DNA of 53,438 nucleotides from Lachnospiraceae bacterium. GTDB lineage: Bacteria > Bacillota > Clostridia > Lachnospirales > Lachnospiraceae. The stretch lies in NCBI GenBank assembly GCA_016290615.1, contig JAEEUS010000012.1, positions 1 to 53,438 on the forward strand, read 5' to 3'. The notes under the pieces are model-generated. The model did not search any database. It was not told the DNA's origin and was given only the letters and a program-made list of their open reading frames with translations. The position numbers and the translations under genes were made by a program. Positions 24,840 through 33,395 of this stretch are shown here, one piece after another (position 1 is the stretch's first letter; every line of letters starts with the position of its first letter).

Positions 24840-25940
24840 ATGAAAAATAGTAAAAATCAATACATAGAAAGAAATATTAAGGCCGATGTCATAAGAGGCT
24901 TTGCCATTATCCTTGTCATTCTGGGTCATTGTATACAGAACGGGAACGGATGGGATTATTTCATCAACTCTAGATACTGGAGCAATAAGGCATATCAGTT
25001 CATATACAGCTTTCATATGCCGTTATTCATGATCCTTGCGGGATGGTTTGCTTACTTCAGTTTAAAAAAACTTGAAGGTGATAAAAGAAAGCAGATAAGG
25101 TTTTTGGCAAAGAGATATTTTCTTTATATAATGCCGATCTTTCTGTGGACAGTATTTGAATTTGCAAGAGGATTCTGGCTTAACGGTCTATCAACTATAG
25201 CCGAAACAGTCTGGAAGGATTTCTTCATATCATTCATAAGCTATTTTCTGACCAATCTGTGGTTTTTATGGGCAGTGCTCATCTGTCTTACCATAGTATT
25301 TGTCATGCATTTTTATCTTTCAGACAATGTTCCTCTCTATGTACTAGGTTTTCTTGTTCTGTTTTTTATACCGGATGCGGCAAACCTTGGAGTATACAAG
25401 TATCTGATGCCGTATTATATAGGAGCGTTCTATATAAATATGTGGCTAGACGGTGACAGAGAAGGAATAAGAAAAGTAAAGACCCTGTACGAAAAAAAGC
25501 CTGTCATGTGGCTTGTTATCTTTGGCATCATTTTTGTCTGCCTTTTCATGTTCTATGATGAGAGAGCATTCATATACCTTACAGGATACAGACTGAGCAG
25601 GGCAAACTGGTACAAGCAGCTTGTGGTCGATGTATACAGATTTGTCATAGGTCTTGTCGGAAGCCTGTTTTTTATGATGCTTTTTGACAGGCTGGTGGAA
25701 GCCTTTAAGTCATATAGGTGGCCTGTTTTGACTACTTTTGGAAAAAACAGCCTTGGAGTGTATATTCTTCAGGGATATTATATCCTGATAGTCATGGCTT
25801 CCTTTACAAACAACATGGTCGGGATAAAGTGGTATCATATCCCGATCGAGACACTGATAATAAGCATCGTATCGCTTGTAAGTGCGATAATTATCAGTAA
25901 AATACCAGTACTTAGGATACTTGTCGGAAAGAGCAGATAA
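24840..25940 (+). CDS. Acyltransferase-3 family membrane protein
   Basis: The protein has 366 residues with about ten membrane segments. The N-terminus carries the family signature ADVIRGFAIILVILGH, in which the Arg and His are the conserved active residues, followed by FHMPLFMILAGWF. The C-terminal part has FGKNSLGVYILQGYYILI. Members O-acetylate or otherwise acylate surface sugars, using acyl-CoA across the membrane. The target is unknown. No ribosome site is evident before the ATG. Confidence 0.9.
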   Translation: MKNSKNQYIERNIKADVIRGFAIILVILGHCIQNGNGWDYFINSRYWSNKAYQFIYSFHMPLFMILAGWFAYFSLKKLEGDKRKQIRFLAKRYFLYIMPIFLWTVFEFARGFWLNGLSTIAETVWKDFFISFISYFLTNLWFLWAVLICLTIVFVMHFYLSDNVPLYVLGFLVLFFIPDAANLGVYKYLMPYYIGAFYINMWLDGDREGIRKVKTLYEKKPVMWLVIFGIIFVCLFMFYDERAFIYLTGYRLSRANWYKQLVVDVYRFVIGLVGSLFFMMLFDRLVEAFKSYRWPVLTTFGKNSLGVYILQGYYILIVMASFTNNMVGIKWYHIPIETLIISIVSLVSAIIISKIPVLRILVGKSR

Positions 25941-25963
25941 ATATATTTTTTTCAGATTGATAT

Positions 25964-25994
25964 TTGTCATAAAATCCGATATCATATTTATAAT
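25964..25994 (+). promoter_or_regulatory. Candidate promoter of the rubrerythrin gene
   Basis: TTGTCA (25964-25969) and TATAAT (25989-25994) are 19 bases apart. A second TATAAT lies at 26013-26018, and a GCGC-CAAA-GCGC inverted repeat at about 26020-26031 sits just upstream of the GGAGG site. The exact start is uncertain. Confidence 0.35.
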
Positions 25995-26044
25995 TTCCGA
26001 AGAGGAAAAATGTATAATGCGCCAAAGCGCGAAGGAGGTTACGT

Positions 26045-26626
26045 ATGAAATATGTATGTTCGGTATGCGGTTATATCCATGAAGGTGACAATCCCCCTGA
26101 AGAGTGTCCTATCTGTCATGCAGGTGCGGACAAGTTCAAGGTTGTAGAAGGCGAGCTCACACTTGCTGCAGAGCATGAGTTTGGTGTATATGCCAAGACA
26201 GTTAAGAACAATCCCGATATCAGCGAGGAAGACAAGAAGTATATCTTCGATCAGCTGAAGGCAAACTTCCAGGGTGAGTGCTCAGAAGTCGGCATGTATC
26301 TTTGCATGGCACGTGTTGCTCACAGAGAGGGATATCCCGAGATCGGTCTTTACTGGGAGAAGGCTGCTTTTGAAGAGGCAGAGCACGCTGCAAAGTTTGC
26401 AGAGCTTCTCGGCGAGGATCTTGAGTCCAACATGAAAGCTTCTACAAAGGATAATCTTAAGTGGAGAGTTGACTGCGAGTTCGGTGCGACAGCAGGCAAG
26501 TTTGATCTTGCTAAATGCGCTAAGAAGAACAACCTTGATGCTATACACGACACTGTTCATGAGATGGCTCGTGACGAGGCAAGACACGGAAAGGCACTCA
26601 AAGGTCTTCTTGAGAGATATTTCTAA
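26045..26626 (+). CDS. Reverse rubrerythrin (NADH peroxidase component)
   Basis: The protein has 193 residues. An N-terminal rubredoxin domain with two CxxC pairs (CSVCGY, CPICHA) comes first and a ferritin-like di-iron domain second ([26 protein letters not shown] give the ExxH ligands). The order is the reverse of classical rubrerythrin. Such proteins reduce hydrogen peroxide and oxygen in clostridia with a rubredoxin reductase. AAGGAGG precedes the ATG. It is monocistronic, with a strong terminator. This fits a strict anaerobe defending against oxygen. Confidence 0.94.
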   Translation: MKYVCSVCGYIHEGDNPPEECPICHAGADKFKVVEGELTLAAEHEFGVYAKTVKNNPDISEEDKKYIFDQLKANFQGECSEVGMYLCMARVAHREGYPEIGLYWEKAAFEEAEHAAKFAELLGEDLESNMKASTKDNLKWRVDCEFGATAGKFDLAKCAKKNNLDAIHDTVHEMARDEARHGKALKGLLERYF

Positions 26627-26644
26627 TATAGATACGGATAACAA

Positions 26645-26680
26645 AAGGGCTGATGCAGATCGCATCAGCCCTTCTCTATG
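26645..26680. terminator. Bidirectional terminator after rubrerythrin
   Basis: AAGGGCTGATGC (26645-26656), loop AGATC, GCATCAGCCCTT (26662-26673). It has a perfect 12-bp stem between convergent genes. The tail on the plus strand is CTCTATG; on the minus strand it is TTGTTATC. Confidence 0.75.
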
Positions 26681-26689
26681 TCTGTTTTA

Positions 26690-26938
26690 TTATGCTACGT
26701 TGTGCATTCCTGAAAGGAACTTAAAGATCTTTACCGCATCATTCTTGTTTGTAAAGCAAAGCTCCATCTCCTTGATGATACCGTCAACGTAAGTCTCTGA
26801 AAGAATATTCAGATTGCTTCCTTTTTCATTGCTGAGTTCAATGTGTTCACCCTGGTTGTTTACGAGTTCAACATTTCCTTCGCATTCGTTAAGTGTTTCA
26901 AAAAATTCCTTTGTGTTTTCGATGTTGTAGATTTTCAT
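26690..26938 (-). CDS. Small acidic protein of unknown function
   Basis: The protein has 82 residues from the ATG at 26938, chosen because GAAGGAGG precedes it; the longer frame starting at 26971 reads through that site. It starts KIYNIENTKEFFETLNECEG and has a C-terminal helix KNDAVKIFKFLSG. It is soluble, acidic and without a known motif. It has its own promoter at 27007 and a shared terminator. The function is not recognised. Confidence 0.7.
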   Translation of the reverse strand: MKIYNIENTKEFFETLNECEGNVELVNNQGEHIELSNEKGSNLNILSETYVDGIIKEMELCFTNKNDAVKIFKFLSGMHNVA

Positions 26939-27006
26939 AATATTTCCTCCTTCTTGTGTCTCCCCGGACACGTTTCTTTTTTTCTCTCTTTTCTCTTTAC
27001 ACCTGT

Positions 27007-27035
27007 ATTATCGGGGAAAGATTGAGCAAGAACAA
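27007..27035 (-). promoter_or_regulatory. Promoter of the 82-residue protein gene
   Basis: On the minus strand, TTGTTC (27035-27030), 17 bases, then GATAAT (27012-27007). The leader of about 60 bases is polypurine with a short stem GTGTC-CGGGGA-GACAC. Confidence 0.5.
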
Positions 27036-27077
27036 GACGATTATTGGACAAAGATTACAAATATGGGACTCAATAAC

Positions 27078-27092
27078 TGTGCAAAATGCACA
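27078..27092. promoter_or_regulatory. Inverted repeat upstream of the sensor kinase promoter
   Basis: TGTGCA, AAA, TGCACA is a perfect 6-3-6 inverted repeat in the 230-base divergent gap, about 64 bases upstream of the kinase -10. It could be an operator; the protein is unknown. Confidence 0.35.
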
Positions 27093-27152
27093 AATGTTTA
27101 TTCTTTTTTAATATTTTTATCCCAAATACTTTCTTTTATAAGAAAACATAAG

Positions 27153-27161
27153 TGTTATACT
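27153..27161 (+). promoter_or_regulatory. Extended -10 promoter of the sensor kinase gene
   Basis: TGTTATACT (27153-27161). Counting 7 bases past the hexamer puts the start at 27168, exactly the A of the kinase ATG. Confidence 0.45.
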
Positions 27162-27167
27162 TAAATC

Positions 27168-28268
27168 ATGAACCTGAAGAAGAGACTGACAATTACATAT
27201 GTGATACTTCTCTTAATCCCGATATTTATCGCGATAGTCGGATTCGTGCTTGTGCTGGTATCCGGAAGTGATTTTGTACCAAGGCCTCTTTTTATGGAGG
27301 TGTTCATAGCACTGATAGCGGCACTTCTTATAATGGCACTGATCCTCACCACATGGACGAACAAGGGAGTGTTTGCTCACATAAGAAAGCTCAATGAAGC
27401 AATGGACTGCATTACAAAGGGAAATTTTGATTACGTGCTTCCCACAGACGAGTGCAGCGGAGAGATAGGGGAGCTGTTCAAGAGCTATGAGGATATGAGA
27501 CTCAGGCTTAAGGAAAGCTCTGAAGATACACTTCACAACGAACAGAAAAACAGAGAGCTGATAAGTAACATCACACATGATCTGAAAACACCCATCACTG
27601 CCATCAAGGGATACGTTGAAGGCATAATGGACGGTGTTGCGGATACCGATGAAAAGAAGGAAAAATACGTCAAGACCATTTACAATAAGGCAATCGAGAT
27701 GGACAGGCTCATAAATGAGCTTACGTATTATTCGGGTATAGATTCAAATCGCATACCCTATACATTCCACAGGATAGATGTTTCTGATTTCTTCAATGAC
27801 TGTGTTGAAGAGGTCGGGATGGATCTTGAGAACAAGAATATTGAGCTCAACTATTCAAATCTGCTTGAACCCGGAACCAGGATAATAGCCGATCCCGAGC
27901 AGTTCAAGAAGGTCATAAACAACATAATCGGAAACTCTGTCAAATATATGGATAAGGAGCACGGTGTCATAGATATAAGGCTTCTTGATGCGGTCGACTC
28001 CATTCGTGTCGAGATAGAAGACAACGGTAAGGGAATATCGGCCAAGGACATCGGAAACATTTTTGAGAGATTCTATAGGACCGATGCATCAAGAAACTCT
28101 TCAAAGGGAGGAAGCGGCATCGGGCTTTCGATAGTAAAAAAGATCGTGGAGGACCACGGCGGATATATATGGGCCACCAGCAAAGAGGGAGAAGGCACAT
28201 GTATGCATTTTGTATTAAGGAAGTATATAGAACAGCCTAAACAGGACCATGACGAGGTGGAAGTATGA
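27168..28268 (+). CDS. Sensor histidine kinase
   Basis: The protein has 366 residues. Two membrane segments (about 8-32 and 42-62) lie close together with almost no outer domain. A HAMP-like linker (about 65-115) follows, then HisKA with H137 (ITHDLKTPITAIKGY), and HATPase with N, G1 (EDNGKGIS) and G2 (GSGIGLSIVKK) boxes. It phosphorylates the response regulator encoded next, whose start it overlaps by 4 bases. There is no room for a ribosome site: the promoter -10 is immediately upstream, so the mRNA may be leaderless. The signal probably comes from within the membrane. Confidence 0.94.
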   Translation: MNLKKRLTITYVILLLIPIFIAIVGFVLVLVSGSDFVPRPLFMEVFIALIAALLIMALILTTWTNKGVFAHIRKLNEAMDCITKGNFDYVLPTDECSGEIGELFKSYEDMRLRLKESSEDTLHNEQKNRELISNITHDLKTPITAIKGYVEGIMDGVADTDEKKEKYVKTIYNKAIEMDRLINELTYYSGIDSNRIPYTFHRIDVSDFFNDCVEEVGMDLENKNIELNYSNLLEPGTRIIADPEQFKKVINNIIGNSVKYMDKEHGVIDIRLLDAVDSIRVEIEDNGKGISAKDIGNIFERFYRTDASRNSSKGGSGIGLSIVKKIVEDHGGYIWATSKEGEGTCMHFVLRKYIEQPKQDHDEVEV

Positions 28269-28957
28269 ATAAGAAAGTATTGATAGTTGAAGATGAAGTG
28301 GCTATAGCGGATCTTGAAAAGGATTATCTGGAACTGAGCGGATTTGATGTAGTCATTGAAAATGCGGGTGATACCGGTTTAAAGAGAGCTCTGTCCGAAG
28401 AGTTCAATATAATAGTTCTTGATCTGATGCTTCCCGGTATGGACGGCTTTGAGGTATGCAAGCAGATAAGAGAGAAAAAGGATGTACCTATCATCATGGT
28501 ATCAGCCAAAAAGGAGGATATCGACAAGATAAGGGGACTGGGTCTTGGAGCAGATGACTATATCACAAAACCGTTCAGCCCCAGTGAGCTGGTCGCAAGG
28601 GTTAAAGCTCATCTTTCAAGATATGAGAGACTGATAAATTCAAATCAGAAGACCAATGATATCATCGAGATCAGAGGCATCAAGATAGACAAGACAGCTC
28701 GAAGAGTATACGTGGACGGCGAGGAGAAGGCATTTACTACAAAGGAATTCGATCTTCTTACGTTTCTTGCAGAGAATCCGAATCATGTTTATACAAAGGA
28801 GGAGCTTTTCAGAGAGATCTGGGATATGGATTCCTTCGGTGATATAGCAACGGTTACAGTTCATATAAAGAAGATAAGAGAAAAGATAGAGATAGATACG
28901 GCAAAGCCTCAGTATATTGAAACGATATGGGGTGTCGGCTACCGCTTCAAAGTATGA
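28265..28957 (+). CDS. OmpR/PhoB-family response regulator
   Basis: The protein has 230 residues. The receiver domain (1 to about 118) has acidic pocket E9/D10, phosphoacceptor D53 (IVLDLMLPG), and conserved Lys in TKPFSP. The C-terminal winged helix (about 135-228) ends VWGVGYRFK-like, here IWGVGYRFKV. It is coupled to the kinase by a 4-base overlap and ends at a terminator, so the pair forms a closed two-gene unit. The target genes are unknown. Confidence 0.96.
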   Translation: MNKKVLIVEDEVAIADLEKDYLELSGFDVVIENAGDTGLKRALSEEFNIIVLDLMLPGMDGFEVCKQIREKKDVPIIMVSAKKEDIDKIRGLGLGADDYITKPFSPSELVARVKAHLSRYERLINSNQKTNDIIEIRGIKIDKTARRVYVDGEEKAFTTKEFDLLTFLAENPNHVYTKEELFREIWDMDSFGDIATVTVHIKKIREKIEIDTAKPQYIETIWGVGYRFKV

Positions 28958-28966
28958 AAAAATGGC

Positions 28967-28998
28967 AAAAGGCAATCGAGAGTTCGGTTGCCTTTTTT
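28967..28998 (+). terminator. Terminator of the two-component operon
   Basis: AAAA, GGCAATCGA (28971-28979), loop GAGT, TCGGTTGCC (28984-28992), T6. The 3' arm also contains the -35 box TTGCCT of the next promoter. Confidence 0.92.
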
Positions 28999-29015
28999 GT
29001 GCAGTGTTGTATAAT
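28988..29015 (+). promoter_or_regulatory. Promoter of the NhaC-family gene, nested in the terminator
   Basis: TTGCCT (28988-28993), 16 bases including the T-tract, then TATAAT (29010-29015). The predicted start is near 29022, directly before hairpin GGTGT-ATAA-ACACC (29023-29036). Confidence 0.6.
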
Positions 29016-29070
29016 TTAAGAAGGTGTATAAACACCACAAGGCAGATTAATACACAGAGAGGTAGGGGTT

Positions 29071-30594
29071 ATGTTCAATGAAACTTTTTGGGCGCTCGTT
29101 CCGGCACTTGTTGCCATAGCACTTGCGCTTATCACCAAGGAAGTGTACAGTTCACTCTTCGTAGGAATAGTTGTCGGAGGTCTGCTGTATGCCGAGTTTA
29201 ATGTTGTTGCAGCATTTGACCATCTGTACAACGACGGATTTGTAGCAGTTCTTGCGGATTCGTATAACGTGGGAATACTGATCTTTTTGGTAGTTCTCGG
29301 AGCAATGGTTGCACTGATGAACAAAGCTGGAGGAAGTGCCGCGTTCGGAGAATTCGCCAAGAAAAAGATAAAGACCAGGATAGGTGCTCAGCTTGCTACG
29401 ATAGCACTCGGTGTACTTATATTCATAGATGATTATTTTAACTGCCTCACGGTAGGAAGCGTTATGCGTCCGGTTACCGATGAGCATAAGATCTCAAGAG
29501 CTAAACTTGCATATCTGATAGATGCGACGGCAGCACCCGTCTGCATTATCGCACCCATTTCAAGCTGGGCTGCTGCAGTTGCAGGCTTTGTTGAGGGTGA
29601 AGACGGATTTACGGTATTCTTAAAAGCCATTCCGTATAACTACTATGCTCTGCTCACAATAGTGATGATGTTAATGATCGCGGTCATGAATATTGATTTC
29701 GGCCCGATGAAGAAACATGAGATAAATGCATTAAACGGAGATCTGTTTACTTCAGGAAAAGCTGCTGAATCAACAGAAGAGCTTGCAAAGAACGAAAAGG
29801 GAAAGGTTATCGACCTGGTATTCCCGGTTATTATCTTGATCTTCTGTTGCGTTATAGGAATGATCTATTCAGGCGGATTCTTCGGTCCCGACGGTGTCGG
29901 ATTCATAGAGGCATTCTCTAATTCCGATGCATCTATCGGACTTGCTATGGGATCGATCACAGCACTCATCATAACTGTTATATTCTATCTTGTAAGAAAA
30001 GTACTCAAGTTCAAGCAGTGCATGGAGTGCATACCTGACGGATTCAAGCAGATGGTTCCCGCGATACTTATTCTCACATTCGCATGGACACTTAAAGCAA
30101 TGACAGATTCTCTCGGCGCAAAGGAATATGTTGCAGGTATAATCGCAGGCAGTGCAGAAGGATTTGTTAACTTCCTTCCCGCGATAGTATTCCTTGTTGG
30201 ATGTTTCCTTGCATTTGCAACAGGAACCAGCTGGGGAACATTCGGAATCCTTATACCGATAGTCGTAGCCGTATTCTCCGGAACAAATCCGCAGCTTATG
30301 ATCATATCCATATCTGCATGTATGGCAGGAGCTGTATGCGGAGATCACTGCTCACCCATTTCGGATACAACCATCATGGCCAGTGCGGGAGCGCAGAGTG
30401 ATCATATAAATCATGTAAATACGCAGCTGCCGTATGCCATAGTCTGTGCAGCGGTATCGTTTGTTACCTATATAGTTGCAGGCTTTACTCAGAAAGCCTG
30501 GATAGCCCTTCCCGTAGGTATCATAATAATGATAGGCGTGATGTACATTATCAGATATGCGACGAGAGATACGGCAGAAAAAGTAGCTGATTGA
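29071..30594 (+). CDS. NhaC-family Na+/H+ antiporter
   Basis: The protein has 507 residues and about twelve membrane segments. It has the typical NhaC-like regions: LVPALVAIALALITKEVY at the N-terminus, FIDDYFNCLTVGSVMRPV with conserved charged residues in the membrane, GTSWGTFGILIPI, and CGDHCSPISDTTIMASAGA. It probably exchanges sodium (or an organic substrate) and protons across the membrane, giving pH and sodium homeostasis in a rumen or gut setting. It is monocistronic, preceded by its own promoter and a short 5' hairpin. Confidence 0.9.
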   Translation: MFNETFWALVPALVAIALALITKEVYSSLFVGIVVGGLLYAEFNVVAAFDHLYNDGFVAVLADSYNVGILIFLVVLGAMVALMNKAGGSAAFGEFAKKKIKTRIGAQLATIALGVLIFIDDYFNCLTVGSVMRPVTDEHKISRAKLAYLIDATAAPVCIIAPISSWAAAVAGFVEGEDGFTVFLKAIPYNYYALLTIVMMLMIAVMNIDFGPMKKHEINALNGDLFTSGKAAESTEELAKNEKGKVIDLVFPVIILIFCCVIGMIYSGGFFGPDGVGFIEAFSNSDASIGLAMGSITALIITVIFYLVRKVLKFKQCMECIPDGFKQMVPAILILTFAWTLKAMTDSLGAKEYVAGIIAGSAEGFVNFLPAIVFLVGCFLAFATGTSWGTFGILIPIVVAVFSGTNPQLMIISISACMAGAVCGDHCSPISDTTIMASAGAQSDHINHVNTQLPYAIVCAAVSFVTYIVAGFTQKAWIALPVGIIIMIGVMYIIRYATRDTAEKVAD

Positions 30595-30603
30595 TCAAAA
30601 TCT

Positions 30604-30627
30604 GAGGCATGGCACTAACCATGCCTC
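30604..30627 (+). other. Strong hairpin between the antiporter and GGDEF genes
   Basis: GAGGCATGG (30604-30612), loop CACTAA, CCATGCCTC (30619-30627) is a perfect 9-bp stem, but a run of A follows instead of T. As a plus-strand terminator it would be weak. It may separate or stabilise messages. Confidence 0.5.
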
Positions 30628-30647
30628 TAAAAAACAGGAGCATTCTT

Positions 30648-31937
30648 ATGGAAAAAATCGAGAATTACACATTGGAAGAAGCGGTTGAATTTTTAAAAGG
30701 CAGTGTAGATGCATTGCTCATTGTCGATGCGAAAGAAGACAAATTCAGGGCTCTTTCAAAAAAGGGGATGTTTGTTGATTTTATTGAGGATAGCGGAGTA
30801 TATCAGGAACTGACGGAAAAGCTCTGGTTTCATTTAGGCGATTCCATGGACAAGGTATCAGAGGATTACCAGGTCTTTATTCCCACATTCGGGAAATATA
30901 CAGGCAAGTACAGCAGAAGGTTAAAGATCGTTGATAATGATATACCGCATGCTGTTCAGATGACGATATATCCGATCGATGAGAATAATTACCTTCTCCT
31001 GCTCGATGAACTGGATAACAGTGAATACATGAAGGATTTCTTTACGAATGAAAAGGTAACTACTATCCAGAACACATATCTTTTTTCCATGTATGTCGAT
31101 CTGTTCAAGGATTCAACGAGCAGCATCTCCATAACTGAGATATCCGATGAGACCGTTCATGCCGCTATCAAGTATTCCGAGTGGAGACATATGATAGTAA
31201 ACATGATATGGCCGGATGATCAGGAACTGTTCATGGAGAGAACCGATCCCGAGTATCTTAAGAAGAATATACTGCCCGGACGTACGGCATCGTTTGACTG
31301 CCTTATGCAGAACCTAGAGGGAAAGTATATATGGGTTAAGCTCATATTTTCAAGAGCTGAAACAAACAACAGCGAAGAGGATTTCAGATACGTATTCATG
31401 GTCCAGGATATTCACGAGAATTCCGTACAGCTCATGTCTACACTCAAGAAATATGAGGAACTGGCATCAAAGGATACTCTTACCGATGTATTCAATCACG
31501 GAAGAATAGAAACAGAGCTTTACAATGCGATAGAGATAGTTTCCCGTACGGACAGAAAAGTATCGATTATCATGTTTGACATAGACTATTTCAAGAGTGT
31601 TAATGACAAGTTCGGTCATGCTGTCGGTGATATGACTCTTAAGCATTTCGCATACATGCTCAAGGATTATTTCAAATCAGCCAATGCGGTCATCGGAAGA
31701 TGGGGCGGCGAGGAATTTGTTGCTGTATGCTACGATGCCGATATCAAAAAGGCATTTGAATATGCTGAAGATATCAGGATAAAAGTATCTGAAGAGGAAT
31801 ACAAGGTTGTCGGAAATGTGACATGTTGTGCAGGTGTTGCCGAGATAACTAAGAACGATGGTTTCAATGAGGCCTTTGAACGTATGGACAAGGCTCTCTA
31901 TCAGGCTAAATCCGATGGAAGAAACTGCGTAAGATAA
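30648..31937 (+). CDS. GGDEF-domain diguanylate cyclase with PAS-like sensor
   Basis: The protein has 429 residues from the ATG at 30648, chosen for ACAGGAG just before it. N-terminal soluble region (1 to about 265) includes a PAS-like part (YSEWRHMIVNMIWPDDQELF...). The GGDEF domain covers about 270-429 with active site GRWGGEEFV (GGEEF at 353-357), FDIDYFKSVND and KALYQAKSDGRN. It would make cyclic di-GMP from GTP. The RxxD inhibitory site before GGEEF is absent. No membrane segments, so the signal is cytosolic. It lies 12 bases before pepD. Confidence 0.93.
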   Translation: MEKIENYTLEEAVEFLKGSVDALLIVDAKEDKFRALSKKGMFVDFIEDSGVYQELTEKLWFHLGDSMDKVSEDYQVFIPTFGKYTGKYSRRLKIVDNDIPHAVQMTIYPIDENNYLLLLDELDNSEYMKDFFTNEKVTTIQNTYLFSMYVDLFKDSTSSISITEISDETVHAAIKYSEWRHMIVNMIWPDDQELFMERTDPEYLKKNILPGRTASFDCLMQNLEGKYIWVKLIFSRAETNNSEEDFRYVFMVQDIHENSVQLMSTLKKYEELASKDTLTDVFNHGRIETELYNAIEIVSRTDRKVSIIMFDIDYFKSVNDKFGHAVGDMTLKHFAYMLKDYFKSANAVIGRWGGEEFVAVCYDADIKKAFEYAEDIRIKVSEEEYKVVGNVTCCAGVAEITKNDGFNEAFERMDKALYQAKSDGRNCVR

Positions 31938-31948
31938 AGAGGCGACTA

Positions 31949-33379
31949 ATGGATTTGCAGGAACTGATCAAAGACAGAGTATTCTATTATTTTTCATGTC
32001 TGGCAAAGATACCGCACGGATCAAGAAATACAAAACAGATTAGCGATTACTGTGCTACATGGGCAAAACAGCACGGATTTGAATATCATCAGGATGAGTT
32101 TAATAATCTCATCATCATAAAGGAAGCCTCGCCAGGAAGAGAAAACGACGATGCGATCATATTGCAGGGACATCTGGATATGGTATGCGAGAAGGCTGAG
32201 GGTATTGATAAGGACATGTCTGTCGATGGACTTGATCTTTTTATTGACGGTGATTTCCTTAAAGCAAAGGGAACTACTCTCGGAGGAGACGACGGTATAG
32301 CGATAGCCATGATCATGGCTCTTTTTGAAGATGAGACACTTTCGCATCCGAGACTTGAAGCGGTGCTTACTGTGGATGAGGAGATCGGAATGCTTGGAGC
32401 GGCTGCCATCGATGTTTCGCCTCTTAAGGGACATACGATGCTAAATATCGATTCCGAGGCTGAAGGGATATTCACAGTCAGCTGTGCCGGAGGTGTAGTC
32501 GCGACGGGTCAGATCCCGTTTCTTTTGCAGGAAAACTGCTCAAATACTTACAGCCTCGAACTCCACGGCCTTACGGGAGGTCATTCGGGTATAGAGATAC
32601 ATAAAGGCCGTGCAAATTCAAACAAGATGATGGCACAGATCCTTAAAAAGCTGAGTGAATCGACTCAGATAAGGCTTGTGTCGATAAACGGCGGACTTAA
32701 GGATAATGCTATCCCAGTTGCTACAACGGCTGTTATCGCATGTGAAGAAGAACTGGATGAGATAGCAAAAAAGATAAAGGACATAGCTGATCCCGTAGTT
32801 TGCGCATATGCCAAGACTGATCCTGATATCAAGCTTGATGTGAATATCGCAAAGAGTGATACTTCTCTTGTTTTTGCAGATTCCCAAAAGGTGATAGATC
32901 TGCTTTTTTCATTGCCTGAAGGTGTTCAGAAGATGAGTGAGGATATAAAAGGCCTGGTACAGACATCCTTAAACATGGGCATATTATCAACGAAAAAAGA
33001 CTGCATCGAAATGTCATACTGCGTACGCAGCAGTGTCGATGATGAAAAGAAGCAGCTTGTTGAAAAGCTAAAAAAGGGCTGCGAGGCAGCAGGCGGAACG
33101 CTTCTCTTATCAGGAGACTATCCCGGATGGAAGTATAGAAAAGATTCACCCTTAAGAGAAAAGATGATAAGGATATATAAGGATCAGTATAAGTCTGAGC
33201 CTGTGATAGAAGCTGTTCATGCGGGAGTGGAATGCGGTCTGTTTGCCGGAAAGATAGCTGATCTTGACTGTGTTTCCTATGGCCCGGATCTTAAGGAGAT
33301 CCATACATATCGCGAGAGCATGAGCATTAGTTCTGTTAAAAGGGTCTATGAATTCACAAGAAGGATAATAGAAGACTGA
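31949..33379 (+). CDS. pepD: Aminoacyl-histidine dipeptidase (PepD, M20 family)
   Basis: The protein has 476 residues, an M20C metallopeptidase. The metal-binding elements are QGHLDMVCE, GTTLGGDDGIA and VDEEIGMLGA (catalytic Glu), followed by the dimer lid and C-terminal AVHAGVECGLFAGK. It hydrolyses Xaa-His and other dipeptides in the cytosol with zinc. AAGAGGCG precedes the ATG. It begins 12 bases after the GGDEF gene and is followed within 16 bases by the ferredoxin-GNAT gene. Confidence 0.95.
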   Translation: MDLQELIKDRVFYYFSCLAKIPHGSRNTKQISDYCATWAKQHGFEYHQDEFNNLIIIKEASPGRENDDAIILQGHLDMVCEKAEGIDKDMSVDGLDLFIDGDFLKAKGTTLGGDDGIAIAMIMALFEDETLSHPRLEAVLTVDEEIGMLGAAAIDVSPLKGHTMLNIDSEAEGIFTVSCAGGVVATGQIPFLLQENCSNTYSLELHGLTGGHSGIEIHKGRANSNKMMAQILKKLSESTQIRLVSINGGLKDNAIPVATTAVIACEEELDEIAKKIKDIADPVVCAYAKTDPDIKLDVNIAKSDTSLVFADSQKVIDLLFSLPEGVQKMSEDIKGLVQTSLNMGILSTKKDCIEMSYCVRSSVDDEKKQLVEKLKKGCEAAGGTLLLSGDYPGWKYRKDSPLREKMIRIYKDQYKSEPVIEAVHAGVECGLFAGKIADLDCVSYGPDLKEIHTYRESMSISSVKRVYEFTRRIIED

Positions 33380-33395
33380 AAGATAAGGAGATGCA

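Noticed and set aside
25981-26000. PerR box before the reverse rubrerythrin gene
   Set aside because: ATTTATAATTT gives only half of the TTATAAT-N-ATTATAA palindrome, so the claim is not supported.
30604-30627. Intrinsic terminator after the antiporter gene
   Set aside because: The stem is perfect but is followed by A-rich, not T-rich, sequence on the plus strand; it is listed as a hairpin only.
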